Positions 12,931 to 24,832 of a stretch of DNA of 64,000 nucleotides are shown in pieces. A program made the translations under genes and the position numbers. Within the stretch, counting starts at the first letter, position 1. The number at the start of each line of letters is the position of its first letter. Origin of the DNA: Lateolabrax maculatus (lineage: Eukaryota > Chordata > Actinopteri > Acropomatiformes > Lateolabracidae); assembly GCA_031216445.1 (NCBI GenBank), contig CM062197.1:3165001-3229000 (forward strand), given 5' to 3'. The notes below the pieces were generated by a model. The model was not told the origin of the DNA. It ran no database searches and saw only the letters and a program-made list of their open reading frames with translations.

Positions 12931-13079
12931 GTATGCACCTTTCCGTCCGCGGTTCCTGGTGGCGACACTGATGAAGGCTTGTTAAATGTAATCATCTGTT
13001 ATATGGGGGTTGGTGGGGGTGGAGAGTTACATAACACTGCCAGGCGAATCACAGATTAATTAAGAGAATAATCAGCGTG

Positions 13080-13380
13080 CGAGAAAACACGCGCATCTAG
13101 ATATGATTATGAATATTGATAGTGGAGTCCGGATTTTCCGCCGTGACATGACGGAGGACGAGCCGCCTGCTGGGTGGAGGAAGCTGCAGGCGGTGGGAGC
13201 CTGCAGGCCCGCGGCCTCACAGCACCGCAGGACCGGAGGCACCCGGAGAACATGCACCGACATCAGGATCAGGAGGTTTTTATTGTTATGATGATCTGGA
13301 TCAACCCTCGTCTCCATGGCAACGGGACATCTCTCCAGCCCGTCGGTTTGCTCTCAGCTTCCTGCGGATCCACCTGATCC
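13080..13380. other. GC-rich block of unknown role
   Basis: Locally GC- and CpG-rich, with purine-rich segments, and next to the TC tract and the candidate first exon. It could be promoter or first-intron regulatory DNA of kcnj6. No coding homology was recognised in the short open frames on either strand. Confidence 0.3.
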
Positions 13381-13674
13381 ACCTGATCCCAGCACAAAGA
13401 CAGAAAGGAGGAAAACACACGAAAAACAATCAATAATGTAGCCTGGTCTGTTGTTGTGCAGAGGATCTTTCTTTAAGCTCCATCAACAAGCTGTTATAAT
13501 AAACTGTGCAGCAGTTAATTCAGGTTTATTCTCTAAAAGAAAAAGTTATTTTTAAATACAGTGAGTTGAAGGCAGAAACTGTAATTAATATGTTAAAATT
13601 GAAAAAGCTTCATAGATGGAAATGCCTTTTTGTGTGTGTCTCATCCGACCATAAAGGGAATCATAGACCCTTTA

Positions 13675-14110
13675 TCATAATGTAACTGAGTACATTTACT
13701 CAAGTACGATACAAATGTGAGGATTTGCATTGTGAAGGTGTCACTTTGGGCTCTGGGTCATAGTGACGACATTTCTCACTGTTTTCGGAATCAATCGATT
13801 AATGGAGAAAATGATCAGCAGATGAATCCAGAATAAAAATAATCATTTGTTGCAGTCCGGTAAAAATGAGCTCCACCTCAACAAACAGTAAAACCCTGCT
13901 TTTATATTAAAGCATGAGTAATAATAATCTAATGATATTTAAATAACAGTAGCACAGACACAGGGGACTTTCTTCTGCTTTGAGTGCTTTTCCTTCTATT
14001 ACTTTGAGTACATTTTCCTGATTATAGATTCAGACCTTTATTTAAGTGATATGCAGGACTTTTACTATTTCCATAGTATTTTTACAGAGTGGTATAAGTA
14101 CTTTACAGTG
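13675..14110 (-). repeat. Interspersed repeat, GTAAAAGTACT family, inverted
   Basis: Runs from AACTGAGTACATTTACTCAAGT to TATAAGTACTTTACAGTG. It contains the inverted GAGCTCCACCTCAACAAACA and AAACCCTGCTTTT blocks of the copy at 2710-3300, and shares a GAAGGTGTCACTTTGGGCTC block with the copy near 34560. Confidence 0.65.
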
Positions 14111-16850
14111 CCTGTCATACCTAAATGACGATTCAATTTAATGAATTAATCCAACTTTATTCAATCAGCGATTCTTGTTGAGGTTTAAATCTCTTTTTCA
14201 AACTGAGAACATTCATAATCTGACAACCAGCACATCAAAAACAACACACACAAAGCCAGACAACCATCACTGACAAAGACTTATTAAAAACATCAGTTCA
14301 TAAAGCTTTAAAATCACCAGGGGGAATGAATGAGTCCAGCGTGAGGGCAGTTTACAGTTCATACCATTTACAAGGTGTGAAATACCAGAGATTAGTGCGT
14401 ACACATGAGATATCTAAGGATAAGCAGTGATTGGATCATCGTAGTTACAAGATTTAAATGAGTGAAGAGATGTGAGGTAGTTTGGAAGCTCTTTAGTTAA
14501 ATATCACGAGATATTTCAAAAATATCAGCATCAGAAAGAACTAAAAGCTGGTTTTTATGTCAAATAAAATACTTGGTAATTAATGTGTGTGTGTAAATGA
14601 TAACTGGATCCAATGCTGTGTTCCCGTCTTTATTATTCAACCACTAATAAAACCATGTAATCTCAAATCAATCCAGTCAATCTGTAGGCTGTAAAATCTA
14701 ATGAAACCACTAATTCTAATAAATCAGTAATCATGAACATTATTGTTAAAAGCCAAGTATTCTACAATTTAACAGGCTGTCTTTTAATAAATGCAGTTTT
14801 CCTCCAATCAAATCCGTTACAGTTTAATAAAAGCTGACTGGTTGTTTCCCATTACAGTCATTTCATCTTTAATACAACATTATTCCCACTGAAACCATGT
14901 TCCCATTTTAGAAATTCTTGAATTTATATTATTACTTCTGCTAAAAGCTGCAGTTCTTGACAGTCATTGTAGTGAACTCCTTCTCTGAAGGATGGATCCT
15001 GGTAGTAACACAGTGCGCTGTAGGCTGGGGATGATTCAGCTTTAACTGTGTCCGTTTAAAGGTTTGACCTGAGAGGGTGTTCTCCTGCTTTTCATAATCT
15101 TATTTCTGTCTGTTCTCTCTGAACTACAGATGAGAGAAGATGTGATTCTGCGTTATTGTCTCCCATAGAAGAAAAATGTCTTGGATTAAGGGGAATCTCT
15201 GCACCAAACATCACGATAAAAACACATTAAATAAGACACATGCGCAAACATTTGTCTTAGATAAACAGCCAAGAAAATTAGTCACAAAGCCATTCACTCT
15301 GTTAAAAATGACAAAGATTCAAAGACATACATCTCCAAACCTCCTAGTACATAAATAACAAGTGTACCATAATCTTTCCTGCCGTCTTAACCAGACCAAA
15401 CATTTTAGCCTTAAACCGTAACCAGCTGATTATACCATAACGTGAAAATGTTATCATGCATAAGAATACCTGCAGACACTACTCAGGGCTGGAGAAAATT
15501 TAGCCACCTTTGTTTTTGAACATCAGTCAAAGCCAAAGAGCCAAAACAGTAAATCTCTTTGTAGTGAAGATGTAAATACAACATTAAATCAGGTATCTAT
15601 AAGGACACTAAAAGTGATTCAGCATTATTGCATTAACAACACAAGGTAAAGTTTGTAGTTTGTTGTAGTTCTTCTGAAAAGTTTTGTGCTGATCAATCGC
15701 ATCGTTGAAATGATTTATAATGCAGTTTATAACTTGGCTTTTTAATGTTACCAAAAATACTGTATTAAGGCTTTATAGATTCGCCATAAGCCATTAATAA
15801 AGACAAAGTTTGGTTGTGAAAAATCAGTTTTTGATGGTGATATATCACTTCTATATCAACTGTCTTTGTAGCAGCAGACAGTTCAACCACTTTAAGCCAT
15901 TTAGCTTTTATTAACGACTATTATCTTTTATCAATCAGGTTTATTATAAAATGATAAACCTGACTCTTCTGTAAATGTTATAAATATATATATTTTTATC
16001 ATATTTTAGTAAGAAGCTTGTTTTAATTTACAGCATTTACATATGAATTTACATATTTCTCATTTTCTCTATTTTCAAGAATCGGTTATTAAATGAGGAC
16101 AGTTTTCATCCACTGATGATCTGAGATCTGAAGAACTAGAGAAAGATTTGTTAAGATTTTAAAAGATTGTAAGTGACGCCCATACTGCCTGTGCTCATCT
16201 GTTTGTGTGCCTAAAAATAGCACGTGTCCCTACGCGGCCTCAGCTCGATTTTGGCCACATCTGGATCCAGCTACCTGGTTAACAACAGAGATAATGAAAG
16301 AGAACTAGAAATGAAATCACAAGTAAAAATGAGTGTCTGCTGGTGTGTTCACACGTTTTAATAGACTTTCCCTGAGGTTGAAGTTCATCCCACACCACAT
16401 GTCGCCACATCCTGCTGCAGGGGAGCCATGTTTTTCAGCATCAGCGCACTTAAAAGCATCAGTGAAACAGACCATCTTGAATGCAACAATTGATTCAATT
16501 TAGTTCCATTAGACACTAAACGAGTGGCCTCATCTGCTTTAACAATCCAGTGAACCGTTAGTGAAACCTCTCCCCCAATCAGCGATCAATGATTGTCCAA
16601 TCATTGCCTAGCTGTGTACACCATGTATTTACTTGTGTAGTGTGTTAACCTCGACAAGGTAGTGTTGTCTAAAATCGAACACAAAATGACACTTGTTGGA
16701 AATGATAAACGCAACATTTGATCGCTTCTTCTTGCCAACATTTTGTCTTCTTACCAGCTGTCTGCTCACTGGACTTTGATTCAGTTTTATTAAAAAAACG
16801 AACTTGCTTTTACTTTTTTTTGCTCGTTCGTGCCTTCTGTTTCACACGAG
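14111..16850. other. Gene-free, AT-rich stretch
   Basis: No coding exon, RNA gene or strong regulatory block was recognised. If the first exon proposed at 12.7-12.9 kb is real, this is the first intron of kcnj6. Confidence 0.5.
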
Positions 16851-16869
16851 GTGGAAATTACGTCGCCGA

Positions 16870-17250
16870 GTCCTACTTCTACTAGCAGAAAATGTACCAA
16901 TAAGTGGATTTACAATTTGATTTTGTTGTGACCTACGTAGCCAAGATGGCGACTTTCTTTTGACACCAAAGTTTGAAACTAGCAGTCAGCAGTGCAAAAT
17001 TAGCACACATTTAAAATAAATCCAGTATTCGCCGTACTTTTAGCTCTGTTTTGGTCTCCACCACAAAGGAAATATGTGGCTTTTTAGCTGCTAAATGCTC
17101 CGATGTTCAACAGTTAATCACCAATTTGTGGTGGAAGATGACGCTATAAGAGCGGCGAGAGTGAACCAAAACCGTAAAACCAAAACAATAAGTTGAAAGG
17201 CGCTAAAAATGCTTCGTAGAGCCGAGGGAAGCTGCAGATTCGGGTTATTA
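16870..17250 (+). repeat. Perciform interspersed repeat (TTTTTAGCTGCTAAATGCTCC block)
   Basis: Contains CACAAAGGAAATATGTGGC, TTTTTAGCTGCTAAATGCTCC and GGGAAGCTGCAGATTCGGGTT in the order I recall for a common perciform genomic repeat. It is non-coding. The boundaries are approximate because no second copy is present in this window. Confidence 0.45.
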
Positions 17251-19475
17251 ATCCCCCTGTGGGTTCATCACTACAGGCAACACCTTCACATGCACATCGT
17301 CATCATTATATCAGCTTTTATTGTCTCTTTACTGTCAGTACCATCATATCAAACATGCTCCAAACAAACCTGTATAATTATGTTTCTATTCACAGATACT
17401 AATCTATTAGAGGAAAATAATAAAAAATACCAGATGTTACATGAATGACACCTTTATGCACAAAGCAGATACATTCAGTACATTGTTCTTCCTCAGGCCC
17501 TCTGAAACCACATGAAACAGACAAATGTTACCCAATGCCGTGCGGCCTCATCCAGTACATTCCTGCTATATTGTGAGCACTTGGTAGACTGAGCTGTGCG
17601 TTTCCATGGAAACCAGTGCTGCTCAAGCTCATAATATTCCCCCGTGAATGGAGAGCAGAACGGCTTCAGCACAGCCATTTGTTCCAGTGGTAAAAAAAAA
17701 AACAAAAATACGCTGATGGTGGCTTATATGTGCAATGTGCATAGTAGAGGAGGAGGATCAACTAGTCTACTGTATTTCAGGATCTATTTTTCATGGGGGA
17801 AGCACACGCTACGCATTAACAGAACAGCCCAGTCCATATAATGTTCTTTGGGGGAAACTCAAAATGCAATATCTCTACCTATTATCTCTTATGTACGGCT
17901 GGTTTATGGAAGGTTTATAATGCCCAAATTAATAAAAATCAAATAAATAAAGTGACATACAATACACAGTTTGTCACATGTATTTGCTTTTTGTGTCATA
18001 ATTAATTAAATGTTAAAAAGTATAAAAGTATTTAAGTTTCTGTCTAGTGAAAATTGCATAGACCTGTCAATACAATCCTATTAAAACAAATTCCCTTAAC
18101 CTACGCTGTGATTGGACAGTAGATTTCATTTTGGCATTGACGATGGATTTCCATTCCAAGAAATAAAACGCTAAAATTAACAATTAAATTCAGTATTTCC
18201 ACGGACTGAACAGCAAACTTAACGTACATCTCAGCAAACGAGATGAAGAGCGTTTTGTTGATTGCTGTCCTGCGATAATCGTTTATATTTTGGGATAACA
18301 GGAACGGTGCCTTACTTCACAAGAGTTGCAGCTGGTTGAAAACTGCATCTGAACTTGAGTATTTTGTTCATGTTGGAGAAGTTGTCTAAATCCTGCACAA
18401 ATAGATCAACACAGACAAAATACTTGGGAATACTATACAGGAACTAAGAGAAAAGAGATGTAACAGGACAGAAAAAAAAACGCAGTCTCGATGAAATAAA
18501 GCCTACGAGGTCACCTGAACAGGTGGATGTGTGCAGTGCTGGTCCTGGATGTTTTGTTGCACTATGTGACCTCTTGTACTAAAAACTTTCCATTTTTCAG
18601 TGGCGCTTGTTGGCACTCCCGAAGCACCCACGGAGCATTTCAAACTTAATTTCGGGTTGCACACTCTTTTATACTGCGTGAGTTTCTTTTACAGTGTGCA
18701 GCTCGCTTTTGGCAGCGTGGGTGGTGATACGCTTTCCCTCGGCCGCACCGTAGCTGCACAGTTTCATGCTGAGACTATTTAGTACTACTGGAGAGTCTGC
18801 ATCAGCTCAACTTGTGGTGGTGAGGATCCTGGAAACAATGGCAGAGTAGGAGGGCTATTGTTTATGATATTATCTGCATACGTTCCTTGTTGGTGTAGCT
18901 GCCACTCAATCTGAGAGTACGTCCACATTGAGTCGGCTAAATTTGTAAATGCATCGTTTTTCTCAATTTCAGTCGTCCATCCAAACTAAAATGGTGTTTT
19001 TCTCAACAGGAAAATTTGAGGCGGTGGCTGCAAAGTTCACACGTCTCTGTAACTTTATCTTTGAACACATTTTAAACGTCCATATAGCTGACCATAAAAC
19101 AACTTTGAACAGTTTTTATGTTGTTGAGTTGGTTCATTGAGGGGCCGAGATGGCTACAGAAATGACCTCAGTAAGTTGGACACAAAAATAGTTTGACACG
19201 TTTTAAAATTAAATGGCCTAATGTTGACAGGTGACTTTTTCCTCAGCTGGAATGATTTCTGATTCTTAGAAATCTGGTGGCAATTTAATTAAAGTGGCAA
19301 AGAAAATTCTAAACAATTACAACAAAAAAAAATTCAAAAAGCATAATAATTCAGTTTTTCATTTATTTATCACAATTATAAGAAAATACATATCAAAAAT
19401 GCGTATTTTATTTCACTTTATTCTTTGCTTTCTTTTATTCAGAAATTTTAAATCTTCCATAAAAAAAAAAGTCTT
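17250..19475. other. Gene-free, AT-rich stretch
   Basis: Open frames here are short and have no recognisable homology or splice-site framing. No GIRK2-type N-terminal coding exon was found, which matters for the choice of kcnj6 start. Confidence 0.45.
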
Positions 19476-19735
19476 CAGTGGTGGAAGAAGTACTTACTTA
19501 AGTAAAAGTAGTAAAACTACACAGTGAAAATACTCCATTACAGGTAAAAGTCCTACATTCATGATTGAAAAGTAAAAAGTACATAAAGTACCAAAAATAA
19601 AAGTATACATAGCGACAGACAGCACCCTTTCATAGTGTTATATCATTAGGTGGATTTTAATGCTAATGAAAAATGCAAATATTATAAAAACCTAAAACTG
19701 TACTTACATTGAGTAAATTTACTCAGTTATAGTCC
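19476..19735 (+). repeat. Interspersed repeat, GTGGTGGAAGAAGTACT family
   Basis: Starts CAGTGGTGGAAGAAGTACT, continues with ACTTAAGTAAAAGTAGT and TACAGGTAAAAGTCCTACATT, and ends near an ACTCAGTTATAG motif. It stops about 70 bases before the splice acceptor of the main kcnj6 exon, so the branch-point and polypyrimidine region lie right beside a transposon-derived sequence. Confidence 0.75.
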
Positions 19736-19827
19736 AGTCTCCATCATATGTACTTGCTCTTGCTGTCTGCTAATACTACTAATGACCCCCCTGTTGTCTC
19801 ACAGGCTTGAATCCACCCAGAAACCCC

Positions 19828-22800
19828 ATGGAGCAGGATGTGGAGAGCCCGGCCATCATCAGACCACCCAAGTTGCCAAAGCAGGCCCGTGAGGACCTTC
19901 CCAAACAGCTGGCACAGATGGACAGGAAGAAGAAGGTCCAGCGGTACGTCCAGAAAGATGGGAAGTGCAACGTCCATCACGGGAACGTTCGAGAGACGTA
20001 CCGCTACCTGACGGACATTTTCACCACGCTGGTCGACCTCAAATGGAGGTTCAACCTCTTCATCTTCGTGCTGGTGTACACGGTGACGTGGCTCTTCTTT
20101 GGCTTCATGTGGTGGCTTATTGCTTACCTTCGGGGTGACCTGGACCATTTAGCAGACAACCAGTGGACTCCATGTGTCGATAACCTCAATAGTTTTGTAT
20201 CGGCGTTCCTGTTCTCCATCGAGACAGAAACCACCATTGGTTATGGATACAGAGTCATCACGGACCAATGCCCCGAGGGGATACTTCTGCTTTTAATTCA
20301 GTCGGTGCTGGGATCTATCGTGAATGCCTTCATGGTGGGATGCATGTTTGTTAAGATCTCACAGCCCAAGAAGCGAGCAGAGACACTAGTGTTTTCCACC
20401 AACGCGGTCATCTCGATGAGAGACGGACGGCTGTGCCTGATGTTCAGAGTCGGAGACCTCAGAAACTCGCACATCGTGGAGGCGTCGATCAGGGCCAAGC
20501 TTATCAAGTCTAAGCAGACCAAGGAAGGGGAGTTCATCCCTTTGAACCAGACGGACATAAATGTGGGTTACAACACGGGGGACGACCGGCTCTTCCTGGT
20601 GTCGCCGCTCATCATCTGCCACGAGATAAATCAGAACAGCCCCTTCTGGGAGATCTCGCAAGCCCACCTGTCCAAGGAAGACTTGGAGATTGTTGTGATT
20701 CTGGAGGGGATGGTGGAGGCCACGGGTGAGTTTTACATGTTGATGTGATGTTATAATGCACAAATTACAAAAATGTGTACAGTAATTGTTATTCAAAGGA
20801 TTTAATCCAAGATGAACCCTAATATACAAACAATATTTTATAAAAAGACAATTTTTTGTATTTAACAACTTCTGATTTACAGGAGTTTCGGAGAGCAAAG
20901 ACCTGCTTCATCGTTACAATGCATCTGAATAAGTGATTTTTTTTTTACAATTTTCTTTATTGATTTCAAACAATTTACACAAACATTAAATTCCAAACAG
21001 ACATTTATTGTCCCCAGAGGATGAATCCTACTGACTTTAGTGATCTCCCGACTTTTCTTCTAGCACCACCATGAGGTTTTTTTCGGGGAAAAATATGTCT
21101 AAATCACATTTTCATCTCACTCGTGATGAATTATAATGACTTTGGTGTTTACCTGAACTTTTCCTCTAGCGCCATCATTAGGTCAAAGTTTTATTATGTC
21201 CGATTCTTTAGTTTATGACCAAATACCTACAGAAATAATCCCATTCACATGAGCCTCAGTTGTACACTTTGTGCTTTGTACTGATTTGACTTCAGCAAAT
21301 GCTGAGACATGGTGAACATTATACCTGCTAAACATCAGCATGTTGTCACTGTGAGCAGGTAAGCATCCAAAGCACCTGCGTGTCAGCCTCACCGAGCCGA
21401 TAACATGGCTGCAGACTCCTCAGTCTTGTTCTCTACAAGATCCTGATCGTGACCCAACCAGAGACCAGTGCATCCATCCTCATGTGCTTATCTGGCACAG
21501 TTTATCCTTTCATTTCATTATTTATCACACAACTTGATATCCTCGCCTTGATAAAAGTTTATTCTCTTTTACTCCACTACAATTTAGACAAAAATATATA
21601 TTTATATAAAAAAAACATCAACCTTGGATTAGCTGGGAGGCTACACACATAAGGATGATTTTATAGACCATGATGCATTGCTGCAGATTAAACTACCCAA
21701 CAACATATAAAGGAATTAAAATGAGCTCAACTTTAAACATGCAACAATGCAACATACACATGAATGCGGCAGGAATATTAATCCAGAAACATCAGATTTA
21801 GTAGAAAAACACAATTTTACTGCACAAGAAATTTGAAGTAAACTGATAATACCTTCATACTTTTACATGAGTAAGGTTTTGAATGTAGCACTTTTACTTG
21901 TAGTGGAGTATTTTCGCAGTGAGGTAATAGTACTTTTACTTAAGTAAAGGATCTGAATACTAAATATTTCTCCATGAACTAGGGTTCACCCAACAATATT
22001 GCCCCCATCCTAAAATTTCCAAATAAAAATATATGTTAATATATTAGATCAGATGGTGTCGAGGTGCCTGATATCTATTAGAAACTGCTACGTGATCATC
22101 GGCCACAATAAAATGAACCAATTACAGAGTGCCAGGTGTTGTGAAGCAGCTGCTGGCGGCTCAGAGGACTTTCCTGCCGCCAGCTGAGCCAAAGAGCACA
22201 CTGAGAAATATCAAGACGCAAGTAAACAGCGACAGAAAGTGATTAAAACCTCATGTCATGAAATTAGTAAAACGTGTTGGAAACATATTATTCATCATAA
22301 TATGGGGGAACGTTAACATGTAGGACACATTTAACTTTTTACTTAAGTAAACTGAAGACAGGAGCAACCCTTCACATTACTTTAGCCCGTTAAAGGATAA
22401 GTTCACAATTCTTCTAGTCTGTTTTGCTGAAATCATTCCTCCTGCTCGTACTGGTACAGGAAATACTCTTAGTTTTGCAGTTATTTGGTCATAAACCAAA
22501 GTTTTGGACAAATAGAAAATTTGACCTGATGATGGTGCTAGATAAAGAGTCGGAGGATCACCAAAGTTATTACAATTCATCCTGAGGAGGCATAAATGTG
22601 TCCGTCCAATGATTGTTTAGGTGTTTCTGTGTCATGGCCTGTCCTGTATTTGGTCTTGCTGGCCCTGCCCTTGTGTTTCCCTCCTTCTTCCAGTGCCTTC
22701 CTACCCCCGCTGTGTCTTGTTCTTGTGATTGGTTGTCTGTGTATCCCTGTGTCTTTGTACCATCCTGTATTTTTCCCTGCACCTACCTGCCCTTATGTGT

Positions 22801-23902
22801 GTACTTTTCAAATAAAATATTTTGGATCCCACTCCTCCTGCCTCTGCTGCCATCTGCGCTTGAGTTCTTCCCTTGTGTCAGTCGTGTCCGTCGTGCTTCA
22901 ACCGTGTCATTTCCGTGGTGGCTTGACAGCCCGAGTGTGTGACTGCCTTTGCCATCTCTAGAGACTAAAAACTGGAGAATAAAACAAAACCAAACACCAA
23001 CAGTGACACCCAATTGCAGCAATTTGTGTCAAAATTGGCACTCCTTCAAATCTGAACACACAGACATGATACGCATATTTTTAGATTCAGTTATTCTATA
23101 TGAGGATGTCGTGTATATATATATCACACCGATGTCCACAAATAAACGCTCAGTAATCATAGAAAAAAAGACTTCTTTATAACTGCAGAACTTCCCTGAG
23201 AATCATCTTGATTTAAAGTATTCTTCAGTATCAAAGGACTCCAAAGGAAAATGTAAAAATAAAAACTCACTGACTGCACAGTTTGAGAACTCCTACAATG
23301 ATGCATAGTTATGTAAACAAGCTTTGATGCACATGACAGATTTGTACATTATGCTTGTTATACTTGTGCCTTTTTACATCGCCCAAAGCTTTATGGGAAC
23401 GCGATGAGCACCACAAACAAAATGACATTCAAAAAACTGCAGAAAGCTGAGAGAGAAAAAAAACCTAGACGATAAAAACCAAAGCTGCAGATACCATTAG
23501 AGGAAAGTGGGAACATGTGTGACTCCTTAACGTTGCATTGTGTCTCCAGGCATGACGTGCCAGGCGAGAAGTTCCTACGTCAGCAGTGAGATCAAGTGGG
23601 GCTACCGCTTCACACCCGTCCTGACCCTGGAGGACGGCTTCTACGAGGTGGACTACAACAGCTTCCACGATATCTACGAAACTAACACACCCGCCTGCAG
23701 TGCCAGAGAGCTCGCTGACATGACCAACCGCACCCGCTTGCCCCTCACCTGGTCACTGGCCAGTAAGCTGAGCCAGCAGGGGCTGCCCGAGTCCGAGCAG
23801 GAGGGTCAGGAGACCAAGACCAGCCTGGACAACCAGGAGAAGACCCAGCAGGCCGAGAGGAACGGGGACGTTGCCAACACAGAGAGTGAGTCCAAAGTGT
23901 GA
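19828..23902 (+). CDS. kcnj6: KCNJ6 (GIRK2/Kir3.2), G-protein-gated inward-rectifier K+ channel
   Basis: Two coding exons, 19828-20725 and 23550-23902, give 416 residues. The protein starts MEQDVESP, like the human MDQDVESP segment, continues with VQKDGKCNVHHGNVRETYR, and has a first membrane helix (about 77-100). The pore follows with selectivity filter TIGYG at 136-140, then the second helix with Asn166 at the rectification site. The large cytosolic domain includes KISQPKKRAETLVFS. The C-terminus ends ESKV, a class I PDZ ligand kept in GIRK2 and GIRK3. Gly138 corresponds to the glycine mutated in the mouse weaver allele. GIRK2 forms tetramers opened by G-beta-gamma and PIP2 in neurons. The human N-terminus is about 18 residues longer by pore alignment. 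Here the acceptor at 19804 and the first in-frame ATG give the shorter start. Confidence 0.95.
20990..21420 (-). repeat. Interspersed repeat, 'GCGCTAGAGGAA' family, inverted
   Basis: Inverted relative to the copy at 5745: GTCCCCAGAGGATGAATCC, two TCTAGCRCCA-type blocks (near 21060 and 21165), GACCAAATACCTACAGAAAT and CATCAGCATGTTGTCACTGT. The two TCTAGC blocks suggest an internal duplication or two adjacent copies. Confidence 0.7.
21860..21975 (-). repeat. Interspersed repeat, GTGGTGGAAGAAGTACT family, inverted fragment
   Basis: Contains GTAGCACTTTTACTTGTAGT and GTACTTTTACTTAAGTAAAG, the reverse complement of the 5' part of the copies at 19476 and 24833. Confidence 0.7.
22440..22600 (+). repeat. 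Interspersed repeat, 'GCGCTAGAGGAA' family, 3' fragment
   Basis: Has TTGCAGTTATTTGGTCATAAA, GACCTGATGATGGTGCTAGA, GGATCACCAAAGTTAT and ATTCATCCTGAGGAGG, matching the right-hand part of the copy at 5745-5995. Confidence 0.7.
22600..22960 (+). mobile_element. Possible degenerate solo LTR or retroelement 3' end
   Basis: A T/C-rich, TGT-rich tract runs to an AATAAAATATTTTGGATCC poly(A)-like signal, then CTCCTCCTGCCTCTGCTG and a TGTGTCAGTCGTGTC terminus. The arrangement (signal, short GC-rich tail, TGTGTCAG-type end) resembles the 3' part of fish LTR copies. No open frame for a polymerase or Gag is present. Confidence 0.3.
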
Positions 23903-24747
23903 TGGAGGGAAGACAGATGGCAAGTTTAATAATAGTCCGTATGAGATTATACCACATGTGTACTGTACGGCCTCGCCACACAAGCTTGCGGTGCACAGGT
24001 GAGAGTTTGAGGTACCAAACGAGGACCAATGAGCACAGTAGACCAAGTTTCCCTGCACCAAGAACCGTTTCTTCTCAGTGATTCACAGTTACCCCAAAAA
24101 CAACTAAACATCTACACATGTGGCCCACCGCTGAACTGAAAACCCTCTGCGGAAGTGCATGTTTCAAATATAATGTGATGTCCTCCTGATGAGATTCCTA
24201 TTATTTTTTCTATTAAGATATTCCTAGGGGCATTTGCATAAGTATTTTTGTATATACTATAAAATGTTTTGAATTCTTTGTTTTGTTGCCGTGTGAATAT
24301 TTGACAGATGTTTGATACTAATTAATTTAGGTTAGTCCTGTATATATTCTATGCCTTACTGTATGTATAAAGCCTTCATTATTTGTTTTTCAGAAATATA
24401 TTAGCATGTATAAACATTATTTGCAGTTAATTTATCTTGTATTGTGTACATACTGTACGATGATAATGTTATAAGAAACACATACATCTCAATGGATGCA
24501 AACTCTAGTTGAAACCAATGACAAATACTTCCCCGAATGATGTTTAAAGTAGTACTTCACGTCTACGATACAAATCCTTCAAGAAGCCATGACTTGCTGT
24601 TTTACAGCTCAGTGACTTCAGACAATGGCCCTTTAAAACTGCATTTCGTCACTTTTGCACACTGGAGGACTCTACTGGAGAGTTAGTGGCTGTTTGAGTC
24701 TCCAGAAATCCCTCACGTGTCACTTAACAGTATCAAAAATAAATAAA
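23903..24747 (+). other. kcnj6: kcnj6 3' UTR with poly(A) signals
   Basis: After the TGA at 23900-23902 the sequence is AT-rich and non-repetitive. Overlapping AATAAA hexamers at 24738-24743 and 24742-24747 are the first clear poly(A) signals and lie about 85 bases before the next transposon copy. Longer 3' UTR forms are possible. Confidence 0.45.
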
Positions 24748-24832
24748 CAGTAAATTTCATATTATGTTCTGGATGAAGCTTTTTTTCCTCTCTTCTCACG
24801 TTATGTGAAATTATTCTGATGGCATAAGTTGT

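Larger units (their letters stand above)
20726..23549. other. kcnj6 intron between the two coding exons
   Basis: Donor GTGAGT at 20726 and acceptor TGTCTCCAG ending at 23549. The intron holds several interspersed repeats, listed separately, and no further coding sequence. Confidence 0.9.

Noticed and set aside
19744..20148. 134-residue frame antisense to kcnj6
   Set aside because: Shadow of the strongly conserved sense coding exon. Sense codons explain the absence of stops.
22596..22961. Two Cys/Pro/Leu-rich frames of 109-121 residues
   Set aside because: They lie in a retroelement-like T/C-rich tract within the kcnj6 intron, with no domain or splice context.
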